From Hericium rajendrae (lineage: Eukaryota > Basidiomycota > Agaricomycetes > Russulales > Hericiaceae), in contig CM065880.1 of assembly GCA_033439255.1 (NCBI GenBank), positions 2,480,001 to 2,544,000 of the forward strand: 64,000 bases of DNA, read 5' to 3'. Both the position numbers and the translations under genes were made by a program. Under the pieces are notes generated by a model, which ran no database searches, was not told the DNA's origin, and saw only the letters and a program-made list of their open reading frames with translations. Shown in pieces: positions 1 through 10,156 of this stretch (position 1 is its first letter; each line of letters opens with the position of its first letter).

Positions 1-870
1 CGCGGGTAAGGCAGGGACAACCCCACCTGCCGCGGGTAAGGCAGGGACAGCCCACCTCCCGCGGATAAGGCAGGGACAACCCACTTGCCGCCCACCTGCC
101 AAGGCAAGGACAACCCCACCTGCCGCGGGTAAGGCAGGGACAGCCCACCTCCCGCGGATAAGGCAGGGACAACCCACCTCCCGCGGGTAATCAGCCGCCG
201 CCGGTGATTGATATATCCTGTGAGATACAATGGAATCTAATGAGACAAGTGCGACATGATGGAAACATACCGGCTGACCGGAGTGGATCATGAAGCCGTC
301 GGTGAACTTCATCGACTTGGCACGGGCAGCACAAAGCTTGCCGGAAACAACGACTTCGCAACCCTTGGCACCGGACTCCATAACGAAGCGGAGCACACAG
401 CAGGGACAACCCCACCTGCCGCGGGTAAGGCAGGGACAACCCACCTGCCGCGGATAAGGCAGGGACAGCTAAGGCAGGGACAACCCACTTGCCGCCCACC
501 TGCCAAGGCAAGGACAACCCCACCTGCCCCGGGTAAGGCAGGGACAGCCCACCTCCCGCGGGTAAGGCAGGGACAACCCACTTGCCGTGGGTAAGGCAGG
601 GACAACCCCACTTGCCGCGGGTAAGGCAGGGACAACCCCACCTCCCGCGGGTAAGGCAGGGACAGCCCACCTCCCGCGGATAAGGCAGGGACAACCCACC
701 TCCCGCGGGTAATCAGCCGCCGCCGGTGATTGATATATCCTGTGAGATACAATGGAACCTAATGAGACAAGTGCGACATGATGGAGACATAAATCAGAGT
801 GCAGCAGGCTGCTCCTGGTCCGCCGGTAAGGCAAGAACAACCCCACCTGCCGTGGGTAAGGGGTGGGTGT
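1..870. repeat. Minisatellite block (CCGCGGGTAAGGCAGGGACA units) with spacers
   Basis: Tandem units of roughly 26-36 bp, each with a CCGCGG-like core followed by TAAGGCAGGGACA and CCCACCT, fill about 1-190, 400-715 and 815-870. Two near-identical spacers (about 190-265 and 712-785) separate the arrays. The first spacer leads into an RPS3 exon fragment. An inverted counterpart lies at 42,990-43,195. Long open frames across the units are array artefacts, not genes. Confidence 0.9.
271..398 (-). pseudogene. Captured exon fragment of ribosomal protein uS3 (RPS3)
   Basis: On the minus strand the frame reads [20 protein letters not shown] and continues through [14 protein letters not shown], which is the conserved C-terminal half of eukaryotic 40S ribosomal protein S3. 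The usual KLRAARAK segment reads KLCAACAK: two Arg codons have become Cys, each explained by C-to-T at a CpG. A GTATGT splice donor follows directly after GQP, so the donor intron edge was captured too. The fragment is embedded in a minisatellite and has no start or remainder, so it is a transduplicated piece and not a working gene. A second copy lies in the opposite orientation at 42,780-42,919. Confidence 0.85.
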
Positions 871-908
871 AGGTTGGGGAGCTGGCCGTTACCGAGCACC
901 TTGCTGAA
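871..908 (-). pseudogene. Short uL15 ribosomal-protein fragment at the foldback edge
   Basis: The minus strand reads [13 protein letters not shown], matching the GYSKVLGKGRLP segment of ribosomal protein uL15 (yeast Rpl28, animal RPL27A). It stops at the left border of the foldback element. A longer fragment of the same gene lies on the other side at 8,226-8,440, so the foldback is flanked by related but not identical uL15 pieces. Confidence 0.65.
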
Positions 909-1059
909 TGTGGAGTATGTTCAGTCACTTAGTGCATTGAGGGAATGCCAGGCGAGCTTGACAAAGTGCCATTGTTGATTGGCCATCCTGTGCTGGCCCG
1001 TCCGTCACAATGTAGCAGTCATCCAATGACAGGCCTGCCCTTCCTATGTACCAATGGGT

Positions 1060-2045
1060 CATTGTCCGGCCTCTAGTCATTTAATCTGTAGTGTCCATTC
1101 ATCATTGACCGGCCTGTCCTCTGATGTCCATTGGATCATTGGCTGGCCCACTTGATCCCGCGGGATATCAGTTGCTCGGCCCGTCCTCTACCATCCATTG
1201 GGTCATTGGCTGGCCCATCCCCTTATAATGTCTACTGGTCATTCATCATTGATGGGCCCGTCCTCTGATGTCCATTGGATCATTGGCTGGCCCATTTGAT
1301 CCCGCGGGATATCAGTTGCTCGGCCCGTCCTCTACCATCTATTGGGTCATCAACGGGCCTGTCCCCTTATAATGTCTACTGGTCATTCATCATTGATGGG
1401 CCCATCCTCTGATGTCCGATGGGTCATTGACTGGCCCTCTCGATCCCGCGGGATATCAGTTGCTCGGCCTGTCCTCTACCGTCCATTGGGTCATTAGCTG
1501 GCCCATCTCCTTATAATGTCTACTGGTCATTCATCATTGACCGGCCTGTCCTCTGACATCCATTGGATCATTGGCTGGCCCTCTCGATCCCGCGGAATGT
1601 CAATTGCTCGGCCGGTTCTCTACCATCCATTGGGTCATCGACGGGCCTGTCCCCTTATAATGTCTACTGGTCATTCATCATTGACGGGCCCATCATCTGA
1701 TGTCCGATGGGTCATTGGCTGGCCCTCTCGATCCCGCGGGATATCAGTTGCTCGGCCCATCCTCTACCGTCCATTGGATCATTGACAGGCCCGTCCTCTT
1801 ACAATTTCTACTGGTCATTGGGTCATTGGCTGGCCCATCCTCTTACAATACCACTGCATATTCATCATTGACTGGCCTGTCCTCTGACATCCAATGGGTC
1901 ATTGGCTGGCCTGTCCTTTAACAATGTCTACTGTACATTCATCATTGACGGGCCCATTCTCCACTGTCTAATGGGTCATTGGCTGGTCCACTTGATCCTA
2001 CAGGTTGTCAATTGCTCGGCCCATCCTCTACTGTCCAATGAGATG
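1060..2045. repeat. Outer satellite array, left arm of foldback
   Basis: Units of roughly 120-130 bp alternate GTCATTGGCTGGCCC, CCCGCGGGATATCAGTTGCT and TACTGGTCATTCATCATTGA. CCAATG/CATTGG palindromes and CCGCGG are embedded in the units. The mirror copy is at 7,070-7,920. Confidence 0.85.
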
Positions 2046-2049
2046 TTAT

Positions 2050-4340
2050 TGGATCTCATGGAATCCTGCCAGACTCTATCTTAGATGTTTTCAGATCCCA
2101 TGTGATCCCACAGGATTCTGTTTTAGACATTTTCAGATCCCATGAGATCCTGTGGGATTCTATCTTAGACATTTTTGAATCCCATGAAATTCCACAGGAT
2201 TCTGTTTTAAACATTTTTGGATCCCATGGAATCTTGCAGGATTCTGTTTTAGACATTTTTGAGAATCCCGCGGGATTCTCTTTTGGACATTTTTGGATCC
2301 CATGGGATCCCATGGGATTTTGTTTTAGACATTTTCAGGGATCCCGTGGGATTCTGTCTTAGACATTTTCTGACTGCATGAAATCCCGCAGGATTTTGTT
2401 TTAAACATTTTTAGAGATCCCGCAAGATTCTGTTTTGGACATTTTTGGATCCCATGGGATCCCATGAGATTTTGTTTTAGACATTTTTAGGGATCCCACA
2501 GAAATTTGTCTTAGACATTTTCTGACTGCATGAAATCCCGTGGGATTCAGTTTTAGACATTTTCGGAGATCCCGCGGGATTCTGTCTTAGTAGACATTTT
2601 CTAACCACATGAAATCCCACGAGATTTTGTTTTAGACATTTTTAGGGATCCCACGGGATTCTGTCTTAGACATTTTCTGACTGCATGAAATCCCGCGGGA
2701 TTCAATTTTAGACATTTTTGGAGATCCCGCGGGATTCTGTCTTAGTAGACATTTTCTAACCACATGAAATCCCACGAGATTTTGTTTTAGACATTTTTAG
2801 GGATCCCACGGGATTCTGTCTTAGACATTTTCTGACTGCATGAAATCCCGCGGGATTCAATTTTAGACATTTTTGGAGATCCCGCGGGATTCTGTCTTAG
2901 TAGACATTTTCTAACCACATGAAATCCTACGAGATTTTGTTTTAGACATTTTTTAGGGATCCCACGGGATTCTGTCTTAGACATTTTCTGACTGCATGAA
3001 ATCCCGCGGGATTCAGTTTTAGACATTTTTGGAGATCCCGCGAGATTCTGTCTTAGTAGACATTTTCTAACCACATGAAATCCTACGAGATTTTGTTTTA
3101 GACATTTTTAGGGATCCCACGGGATTCTGTCTTAGACATTTTCTGACTGCATGAAATCCCGTGGGATTCAGTTTTAGACATTTTCGGAGATCCCGCGGGA
3201 TTCTGTCTTAGACATTTTCTAACCACATGAAATCCTACGAGATTTTGTTTTAGACATTTTTAGGGATCCCACGGGATTCTGTCTTAGACATTTTCTGACT
3301 GCATGAAATCCCACGGGATTCTGTCTTAGTAGACATTTTCTAACCACATGAAATCCCACGAGATTTTGTTTTAGACATTTTTAGGGATCCCACGGGATTC
3401 TGTCTTAGACATTTTCTGACTGCATGAAATCCCGCGGGATTCAGTTTTAGACATTTTCGGAGATCCCGCGGGATTCTGTCTTAGTAGACATTTTCTAACC
3501 ACATGAAATCCTACGAGATTTTGTTTTAGACATTTTTAGGGATCCCACGGGATTCTGTCTTAGACATTTTCTGACTGCATGAAATCCCGTGGGATTCAGT
3601 TTTAGACATTTTCGGAGATCCCGCGGGATTCTGTCTTAGTAGACATTTTCTAACCACATGAAATCCTACGAGATTTTGTTTTAGACATTTTTAGGGATCC
3701 CACGGGATTCTGTCTTAGACATTTTCTGACTGCATGAAATCCCACGGGATTCTGTCTTAGTAGACATTTTCTAACCACATGAAATCCCACGAGATTTTGT
3801 TTTAGACATTTTTAGGGATCCCACGGGATTCTGTCTTAGACATTTTCTGACTGCATGAAATCCCGTGGGATTCAGTTTTAGACATTTTCGGAGATCCCGC
3901 GGGATTCTGTCTTAGTAGACATTTTCTAACTACATGAAATCTCACGCAATTCTGTCTTAGACATTTTCAGGTATCTCGTAGGATTCTATCTTAGACATTT
4001 TTTGACCACATGAAATTCTGCGGAATTCTGTTTTAGATGTTTTCAGATCTCATAGGATCTTGTGAGATTCTGTTTTAGACATTTTTAGATCCCATGAGAT
4101 TCTGTCTTAGATATTTTCAGATCACATGAAATCTCACAGACTCTGTCTTAGACATTTTTGGATCCCATAAAATCTCGTGTTAGATGCTTTTAAATTTCAT
4201 AGGATCAAATTATATGAGATGTTGTTTTAGACACTTTCAGATCCTATCATGGGATATTACAGGATTCTGTTTTGGATAATCTTGTGAAATCTCATCTTAG
4301 ACACTTTTGGATCTTATGGAATTCTGTAGAATTCTGTTCT
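2050..4340. repeat. Inner satellite array, left arm of foldback
   Basis: About 40-bp half-units each carry TCCCGCGGGATTC (or a CpG-decayed variant) followed by TTAGACATTTT, grouped into higher-order units of roughly 150-230 bp. From about 2,050 to 2,480 many cores are CCATGG, CCTGTGG or similar. From 2,550 to 3,900 CCGCGG and CCACGG dominate. Units degenerate towards 4,340. Confidence 0.85.
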
Positions 4341-5210
4341 ATAGACTTTTGCTTCTCACATTAGCAAACATGGTCATTTTTCTGACTCATTGACAGTGGT
4401 CTGACTCATCTGAAAGTAGTCTGACTTATGCAAATCAGACCATTGTCAGTGAGTCAGAAAAATGGTCATCTTTGCCTATCTCAGATATATTTATCTAGAA
4501 ATTCAATCTGAGATACCAGAATAGCAAAGTAACAAGTGATATGTAAAAATAGTGATATGTGTCTTGAAGTGTAGTACAATGTCATCTGAGTGGTAAACAA
4601 GTGGTCTGACTGTCATAGCTGTCCTGGCTCACTTGCAAACTGCAAAATACTGGATAAAATACTTTATGTAAAACAAAAATTTGTAAATATCTCAGTTAGT
4701 TCTGATCCAATTGATATAAAAATGTTACTATATGAAAGGTCCTGAAAAACCTGCATCTAATCCAATATATTGCTAAACATATTCTCCAATTGAACCATAA
4801 AAAACTGCAATATACTGATTTGTACAATTTTTAAGTATAATATTTGTATCATGACCTCAACCAGTCATTATATAACTTAATGCATGTTACCTTCAATTAG
4901 ATATTAAGAAATCATCTATCAAAGAGTGCATATAGTTGTTTAAGCACACATTTTCATATTTGGCAGTTAATATAAATAAAAAAGTGTTACATTTGAATTC
5001 AGCTCACAAAATGAAGCAAATGTATATAGATATATTGTATAGTTAAGTACTAAACTTGGCATAATTGCTTATAGAACAATTTGGATGTCACATCTAAGCA
5101 TAGCTTGAGATTCTTGGATAATTGCCAAATTGATAAATTACCATTGGATCTCATGAGATGACACTAAATCAGCATTTTGCAAAATATCATGGTAACTCAG
5201 GTGAAACCTT
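4340..5210. other. AT-rich centre of foldback with a 30-bp-arm hairpin
   Basis: This is the unpaired middle of the palindrome, strongly AT-rich and without an open frame of note. A small inverted repeat lies at 4,375-4,404 and 4,435-4,464 (30-bp arms with two mismatches and a 30-bp loop). No coding or RNA gene was recognised in the rest. Confidence 0.7.
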
Positions 5211-7060
5211 ATAAATTTCAAAAGTATCTAAGACAAAATCCTACAAGACTTGATCTCATGAAATCCAAAAGCATCTAAGTCAAGATTTTATAAAATACAA
5301 AAAATATCTAACATAGAGTCCTACAAGATCCTATGAATCTGAAAACATCTAAAACATAATCTTGCAGAATTTTATGTAGTCTGAAAATGTCTAAAACTGA
5401 ATTCCGTGGGATTTCATGTGGTTAGAAAATGTCTACTAAGACAGAATCCCGTGGGATCTCCGAAAATGTCTAAAACTGAATCCCGCGGGATTTCATGCAG
5501 TCAGAAAATGTCTAAGACAGAATCCCGTGGGATCCCTAAAAATGTCTAAAACAAAATCTCGTAGGATTTCATGTGGTTAGAAAATGTCTACTAAGACAGA
5601 ATCCCGCGGGATCTCCAAAAATGTCTAAAACTGAATCCCGCGGGATTTCATGCAGTCAGAAAATGTCTAAGACAGAATCCCGTGGGATCCCTAAAAAATG
5701 TCTAAAACAAAATCTCGTAGGATTTCATGTGGTTAGAAAATGTCTACTAAGACAGAATCTCGCGGGATCTCCAAAAATGTCTAAAACTGAATCCCGCGGG
5801 ATTTCATGCAGTCAGAAAATGTCTAAGACAGAATCCCATGAGATCCCTAAAAAATGTCTAAAACAAAATCTCGTAGGATTTCATGTGGTTAGAAAATGTC
5901 TACTAAGACAGAATCCCGCGGGATCTCCAAAAATGTCTAAAACTGAATCCCGCGGGATTTCATGCAGTCAGAAAATGTCTAAGACAGAATCCCATGAGAT
6001 CCCTAAAAATGTCTAAAACAAAATCTCGTAGGATTTCATGTGGTTAGAAAATGTCTACTAAGACAGAATCCCGCGGGATCTCCAAAAATGTCTAAAACTG
6101 AATCCCGCGGGATTTCATGCAGTCAGAAAATGTCTAAGACAGAATCCCGTGGGATCCCTAAAAAATGTCTAAAACAAAATCTCGTAGGATTTCATGTGGT
6201 TAGAAAATGTCTACTAAGACAGAATCTCGCGGGATCTCCAAAAATGTCTAAAACTGAATCCCGCGGGATTTCATGCAGTCAGAAAATGTCTAAGACAGAA
6301 TCCCGTGGGATCCCTAAAAAATGTCTAAAACAAAATCTCGTAGGATTTCATGTGGTTAGAAAATGTCTACTAAGACAGAATCCCGCGGGATCTCCAAAAA
6401 TGTCTAAAATTGAATCCCGCGGGATTTCATGCAGTCAGAAAATGTCTAAGACAGAATCCCGTGGGATCCCTAAAAATGTCTAAAACAAAATCTCGTGGGA
6501 TTTCATGTGGTTAGAAAATGTCTACTAAGACAGAATCCCGCGGGATCTCCGAAAATGTCTAAAACTGAATCCCACGGGATTTCATGCAGTCAAAAAATGT
6601 CTAAGACAAATTTCTGTGGGATCCCTAAAAATGTCTAAAACAAAATCTCATGGGATCCCATGGGATCCAAAAATGTCCAAAACAGAATCTTGCGGGATCT
6701 CTAAAAATGTTTAAAACAAAATCCTGCGGGATTTCATGCAGTCAGAAAATGTCTAAGACAGAATCCCACGGGATCCCTGAAAATGTCTAAAACAAAATCC
6801 CATGGGATCCCATGGGATCCAAAAATGTCCAAAAGAGAATCCCGCGGGATTCTCAAAAATGTCTAAAACAGAATCCTGCAAGATTCCATGGGATCCAAAA
6901 ATGTCTAAAACAGAATCCTGTGGAATTTCATGGGATTCAAAAATGTCTAAGATAGAATCCCACAGGATCTCATGGGATCTGAAAATGTCTAAAACAGAAT
7001 CCTGTGGGATCACATGGGATCTGAAAACATCTAAGATAGAGTCTGGCAGGATTCCATGAG
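5210..7060. repeat. Inner satellite array, right arm of foldback
   Basis: Mirror of 2,050-4,340: AATGTCTAAGACAGAATCCC and GGGATTTCATG-type units with CCCGCGGGA cores, repeated in highly similar higher-order blocks between about 5,400 and 6,560. Open frames here (for example 5,573-6,016) are the repeat read in frame. Confidence 0.85.
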
Positions 7061-7069
7061 ATCCAATAA

Positions 7070-7920
7070 CATCTCATTGGACAGTAGAGGATGGGCCGAG
7101 CAATTGACAACCTGTAGGATCAAGTGGACCAGCCAATGACCCATTAGACAGTGGAGAATGGGCCCGTCAATGATGAATGTACAGTAGACATTGTTAAAGG
7201 ACAGGCCAGCCAATGACCCATTGGATGTCAGAGGACGGGCCAGTCAATGATGAATATGCAGTGGTATTGTAAGAGGATGGGCCAGCCAATGACCCAATGA
7301 CCAGTAGAAATTGTAAGAGGACGGGCCTGTCAATGATCCAATGAACGGTAGAGGATGGGCCGAGCAACTGATATCCCGCGGGATCGAGAGGGCCAGCCAA
7401 TGACCCATCGGACATCAGATGATGGGCCCGTCAATGATGAATGACCAGTAGACATTATAAGGGGACAGGCCCGTCGATGACCCAATGGATGGTAGAGAAC
7501 CGGCCGAGCAATTGACATTCCGCGGGATCGAGAGGGCCAGCCAATGACCCATTGGACATCAGAGGACAGGCCCGTCAATGATGAATGACCAGTAGACATT
7601 ATAAGGGGATGGGCCAGCTAATGACCCAATGGACGGTAGAGGACAGGCCGAGCAACTGATATCCCGCGGGATCAAATGGGCCAGCCAATGATCCAATGGA
7701 CATCAGAGGACGGGCCCGTCAATGATGAATGACCAGTAGACATTATAAGGGGACAGGCCCGTCGATGACCCAATGGATGGTAGAGGACGGGCCGAGCAAC
7801 TGATATCCCGCGGGATCAAATGGGCCAGCCAATGATCCAATGGATGTCAGAGGACAGGCCGGTCAATGATGAATGGACACTACAGATTAAATGACTAGAG
7901 GCCAGACAATGACCCATTGG
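7070..7920. repeat. Outer satellite array, right arm of foldback
   Basis: Mirror of 1,060-2,045 with the same unit order reversed. It is about one unit shorter than the left array, as shown by an offset of about 145 bp between paired positions. Confidence 0.85.
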
Positions 7921-8225
7921 TACATAGGAAGGGCAGGCCTGTCATTGGATGACTGCTACATTGTGACGGACGGGCCAGCGCAGGATGGCCAATCAACAAT
8001 GGCACTTTGTCAGGTTCACCTGGCATTACCTCAATGCACTAAGTGACTGTTTCATGTGGAATGTGTGCTGCAGCACATCGAAAATTTAGATAATGTCATA
8101 TCATGCATGGTGGGCTTCTTTGCCTCCAGAGCCACCCCATTCCGCGGGCCATAGGTTCCGCGGGCCATAGGGTTGGGGGGACAACCCAATTGCCGCGGGT
8201 AGGGGAAGGGTGATGTCTGGGTGGG

Positions 8226-8440
8226 TTCCAGGAAGATTGGGCAGCTGGCCGTTACCGAGTACCTTGCTGAACCCGTGTTGTAGCACACATCACACCAGGA
8301 TGGTATTTATCGAAGTTGATTCTGTGGTGCTGCAGACCACCACCAAGATCCGAACCCCCTCCATGCTTGCCGACTCGTCCGTGACCGGCGGGGACAAGGC
8401 CACAGTGCTTGCAGGTCTTGGGACAAACGAGCCACCATTT
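8226..8440 (-). pseudogene. Captured fragment of ribosomal protein uL15 (RPL27A/Rpl28)
   Basis: One minus-strand frame reads [20 protein letters not shown], then [16 protein letters not shown], then [19 protein letters not shown]. These are three conserved blocks of uL15 in the right order (family: [51 protein letters not shown]). About 45 residues of the normal protein are missing between the last two blocks, so it is an internally deleted fragment. As in the RPS3 fragment, Arg codons have become Cys (KTCKHC for KTRKHR), which is CpG-to-TpG change. It lies between the foldback and the first KDZ-B gene. Confidence 0.85.
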
Positions 8441-8831
8441 GCTTTAGGATGTTTTCGTGATGTGCCGCGGCATCACAATTCCGTCCCTTTCCTCAGGCCG
8501 CCCGTTTCCGTGCATGTGCAGGGGCAGTGGCAAATGCACGATTCCCCCCCTGCATGCAGCAACCTCGCCCGTGTTCTTATCTACCAATCCCGGGGTATCT
8601 CGAACAAGGGCTGTTTCTGACCTTCATGATTGCCTCTACTCTTATGAGTCGACCCATAAGCCAAGGGTCATGCCCCAGTCTGGTACACTGCTAAGGACTC
8701 ATTCATCATTTTCACAATTGGCTCTGGACTGCGATCATGCACAGCGTTTGGATCGGACAGTGTCTACTACCACCATTTCCTATGATGCTTGAATATTGTC
8801 CGTCACAGATCAGGATCCTACAGCACATTGA
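8441..8831. other. Gene-free stretch, left subterminal region of KDZ-B
   Basis: No conserved coding signal was seen. It contains a GTGCCGCGGCATCAC site near 8,460. It may be 3' flank of the minus-strand gene that ends at 8,832. Confidence 0.5.
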
Positions 8832-9968
8832 TTAATGATCCCAACGACGATCCTCGCGCCATGCAAAATACTGATCCTTCAAGTCCTCCAATGATTCCTC
8901 TACCTTCTGGTGGATGTCAATCATGTCCTGAAACCTCTTGCTGCTTCGCGCCGCATTGTCCCTCTGGGAAGCCATCAAACTAATGGCGGACTGCATGATG
9001 ACCGCTGCCGGGTGTCCAACTTCACCGGTATTCAAAAATGGCTGGTCCAGGGGTGGGAGACTCCTCTCCAGATCTGTCTAGATGGAGAGTGAATGGTCAA
9101 CCTTCAATCACATAAATCATAATTTACCATCGTGGACAACGCGGCCTGTCGGGCCTCTGGATCCCCCTTGGGACCAATATTCGTGGTCCAGAAACCCTAA
9201 ATGTCTATGAGACCCAATCATCACATAGTCCATATTTTCTTACCGGTGCATTGGAGCCTTGGTCTACAGCCTTGCCCTTGCTGTTAGATGGCAACGGATT
9301 GCCGCGGCATGAAGATGAGCCCTGTGAGTCAGTGTTAAGACTGATTATGTAGTCTCAATAACGGCCCCTACTGCTGTGGTATTGCCACCCTTGACCTGAA
9401 GGACCTCCATCAGTACGAGGGTCGTCATGATATCCAAACAACCACCTACCGCGGCTTCGCTGCCTGCTGGAGCAGTCTTCCGCTGTTGAAGAATTTTGGT
9501 GCCAGCATGATTGATGAATGCAGGAGACATACCTTTTTCTTTGGCCTGTCTTCATCAGAGTCCGGAATGATGATGACTTCTCTCTCCTGATCTGTTGGAC
9601 GTAAGGGTCCCAGTTTGGAGGCAATGAGCATCCCGCGGGATCTAGTCCTTGGTTGGCCTACCTATGGACATTGTGTTTGCCGCGGCATTCTGTGGGCCAT
9701 TGGCGAGCAGCATGTCGAGTTCTTCCATCAAATCGACAGGCTCCTGGGCCTGGTTTTCATTTTTCGCAGGAGCCCACAACGTGTCCGGGGCATCCTCCAA
9801 CATCGCCGCCCAATCGTCATCGTCTGGAGCATTCACCCTGCTCGCATTGCTGGTGTCGGGACCACGAGAAGGTGGCAAGTCGTCTACTGGCATGAAAGGA
9901 GACAGGGATTCTTCCTTCGGGATGGTGTACAGCCCGTCGAAGAGAGAGAGATCAAAGTTGGAATTCAT
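8832..9968 (-). CDS. Hypothetical protein with acidic N-terminus and C-terminal coiled coil (KDZ-B gene A)
   Basis: The family was not recognised. The start ATG at 9,968 opens MNSNFDLSLFDGLYTIPKEE, followed by an acidic stretch with a VDLMEELDMLLAN helix. Later exons read REVIIIPDSDEDRPKKK and a small-residue segment, VKGGNTTAVGAVIETT. The last exon is helical, with SQRDNAARSSKRFQDMIDIH continuing to a coiled coil and ending at REDRRWDH. Introns near 9,600-9,660, 9,480-9,540 and 9,040-9,340 are inferred from frame changes, and several hold CCGCGG sites. It is transcribed away from gene B across about 190 bp, so the two probably share a control region. It is presumably element cargo of unknown role. 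Exon limits are approximate. Confidence 0.55.
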
Positions 9969-10156
9969 CAACAAGTTGACCAGATTAGGTAGTTCGCGTG
10001 TTGACGTGGCGAGCCACGGATTACCCGATCGTGATCACGTGATCAGCTGTCAGAGACGCGGCGCAAGTCAACACGACGCGGTGAACTCCGTCACGTCTGA
10101 TCTCTTCTGTCCACATCCACTCCCCATTGCTATCTGCTCAGTTTGCTCTCTTTACA
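9969..10156. promoter_or_regulatory. Divergent promoter region between KDZ-B genes A and B
   Basis: A 188-bp gap separates the two divergent starts. It holds GATCGTGATCACGTGATC around 10,028-10,045, a palindromic site with an E-box-like CACGTG core. A related palindrome lies in the divergent promoter of KDZ-A at 26,353-26,366. The regulatory role is inferred. Confidence 0.45.

Larger units (their letters stand above)
922..8049. mobile_element. 7.1-kb foldback (palindromic) element built of nested satellite arrays
   Basis: The two ends are inverted copies beginning CAGTCACTTAGTGCATTGAG and agreeing over more than 100 bp (922-1,040 against 7,930-8,049). Inward, each arm holds an outer array of GGTCATTGGCTGGCCC-type units and then an inner array of CCCGCGGGATT...TTAGACATTTT units, in mirror order. 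Protein-like frames in the left arm recur reversed in the right arm (for example 1,516-1,785 against 7,330-7,599, and 2,056-2,313 against 6,802-7,059). The arms exceed 3 kb and enclose an AT-rich middle of about 0.9 kb without visible genes. The same terminal sequence forms the right end of KDZ-B at 47,700-47,825, so this is probably a non-autonomous derivative of that family. Confidence 0.8.

Noticed and set aside
2050-4340. Regular repeats with spacers suggesting a CRISPR array
   Set aside because: Units are contiguous, degenerate and mirrored in a eukaryotic foldback, with no unique spacers or cas genes.
5573-6483. Open frames MVRKCLLRQNPAGSPKMSK as repeat proteins
   Set aside because: They are tandem satellite units read in frame, mirrored in the left arm of the palindrome. 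No start context or conservation beyond the repeat.
871-8271. The two uL15 pieces flanking the foldback as its target-site duplication
   Set aside because: They differ at several bases and lie in diverged minisatellite context, so a duplication made at insertion is unlikely unless very old.
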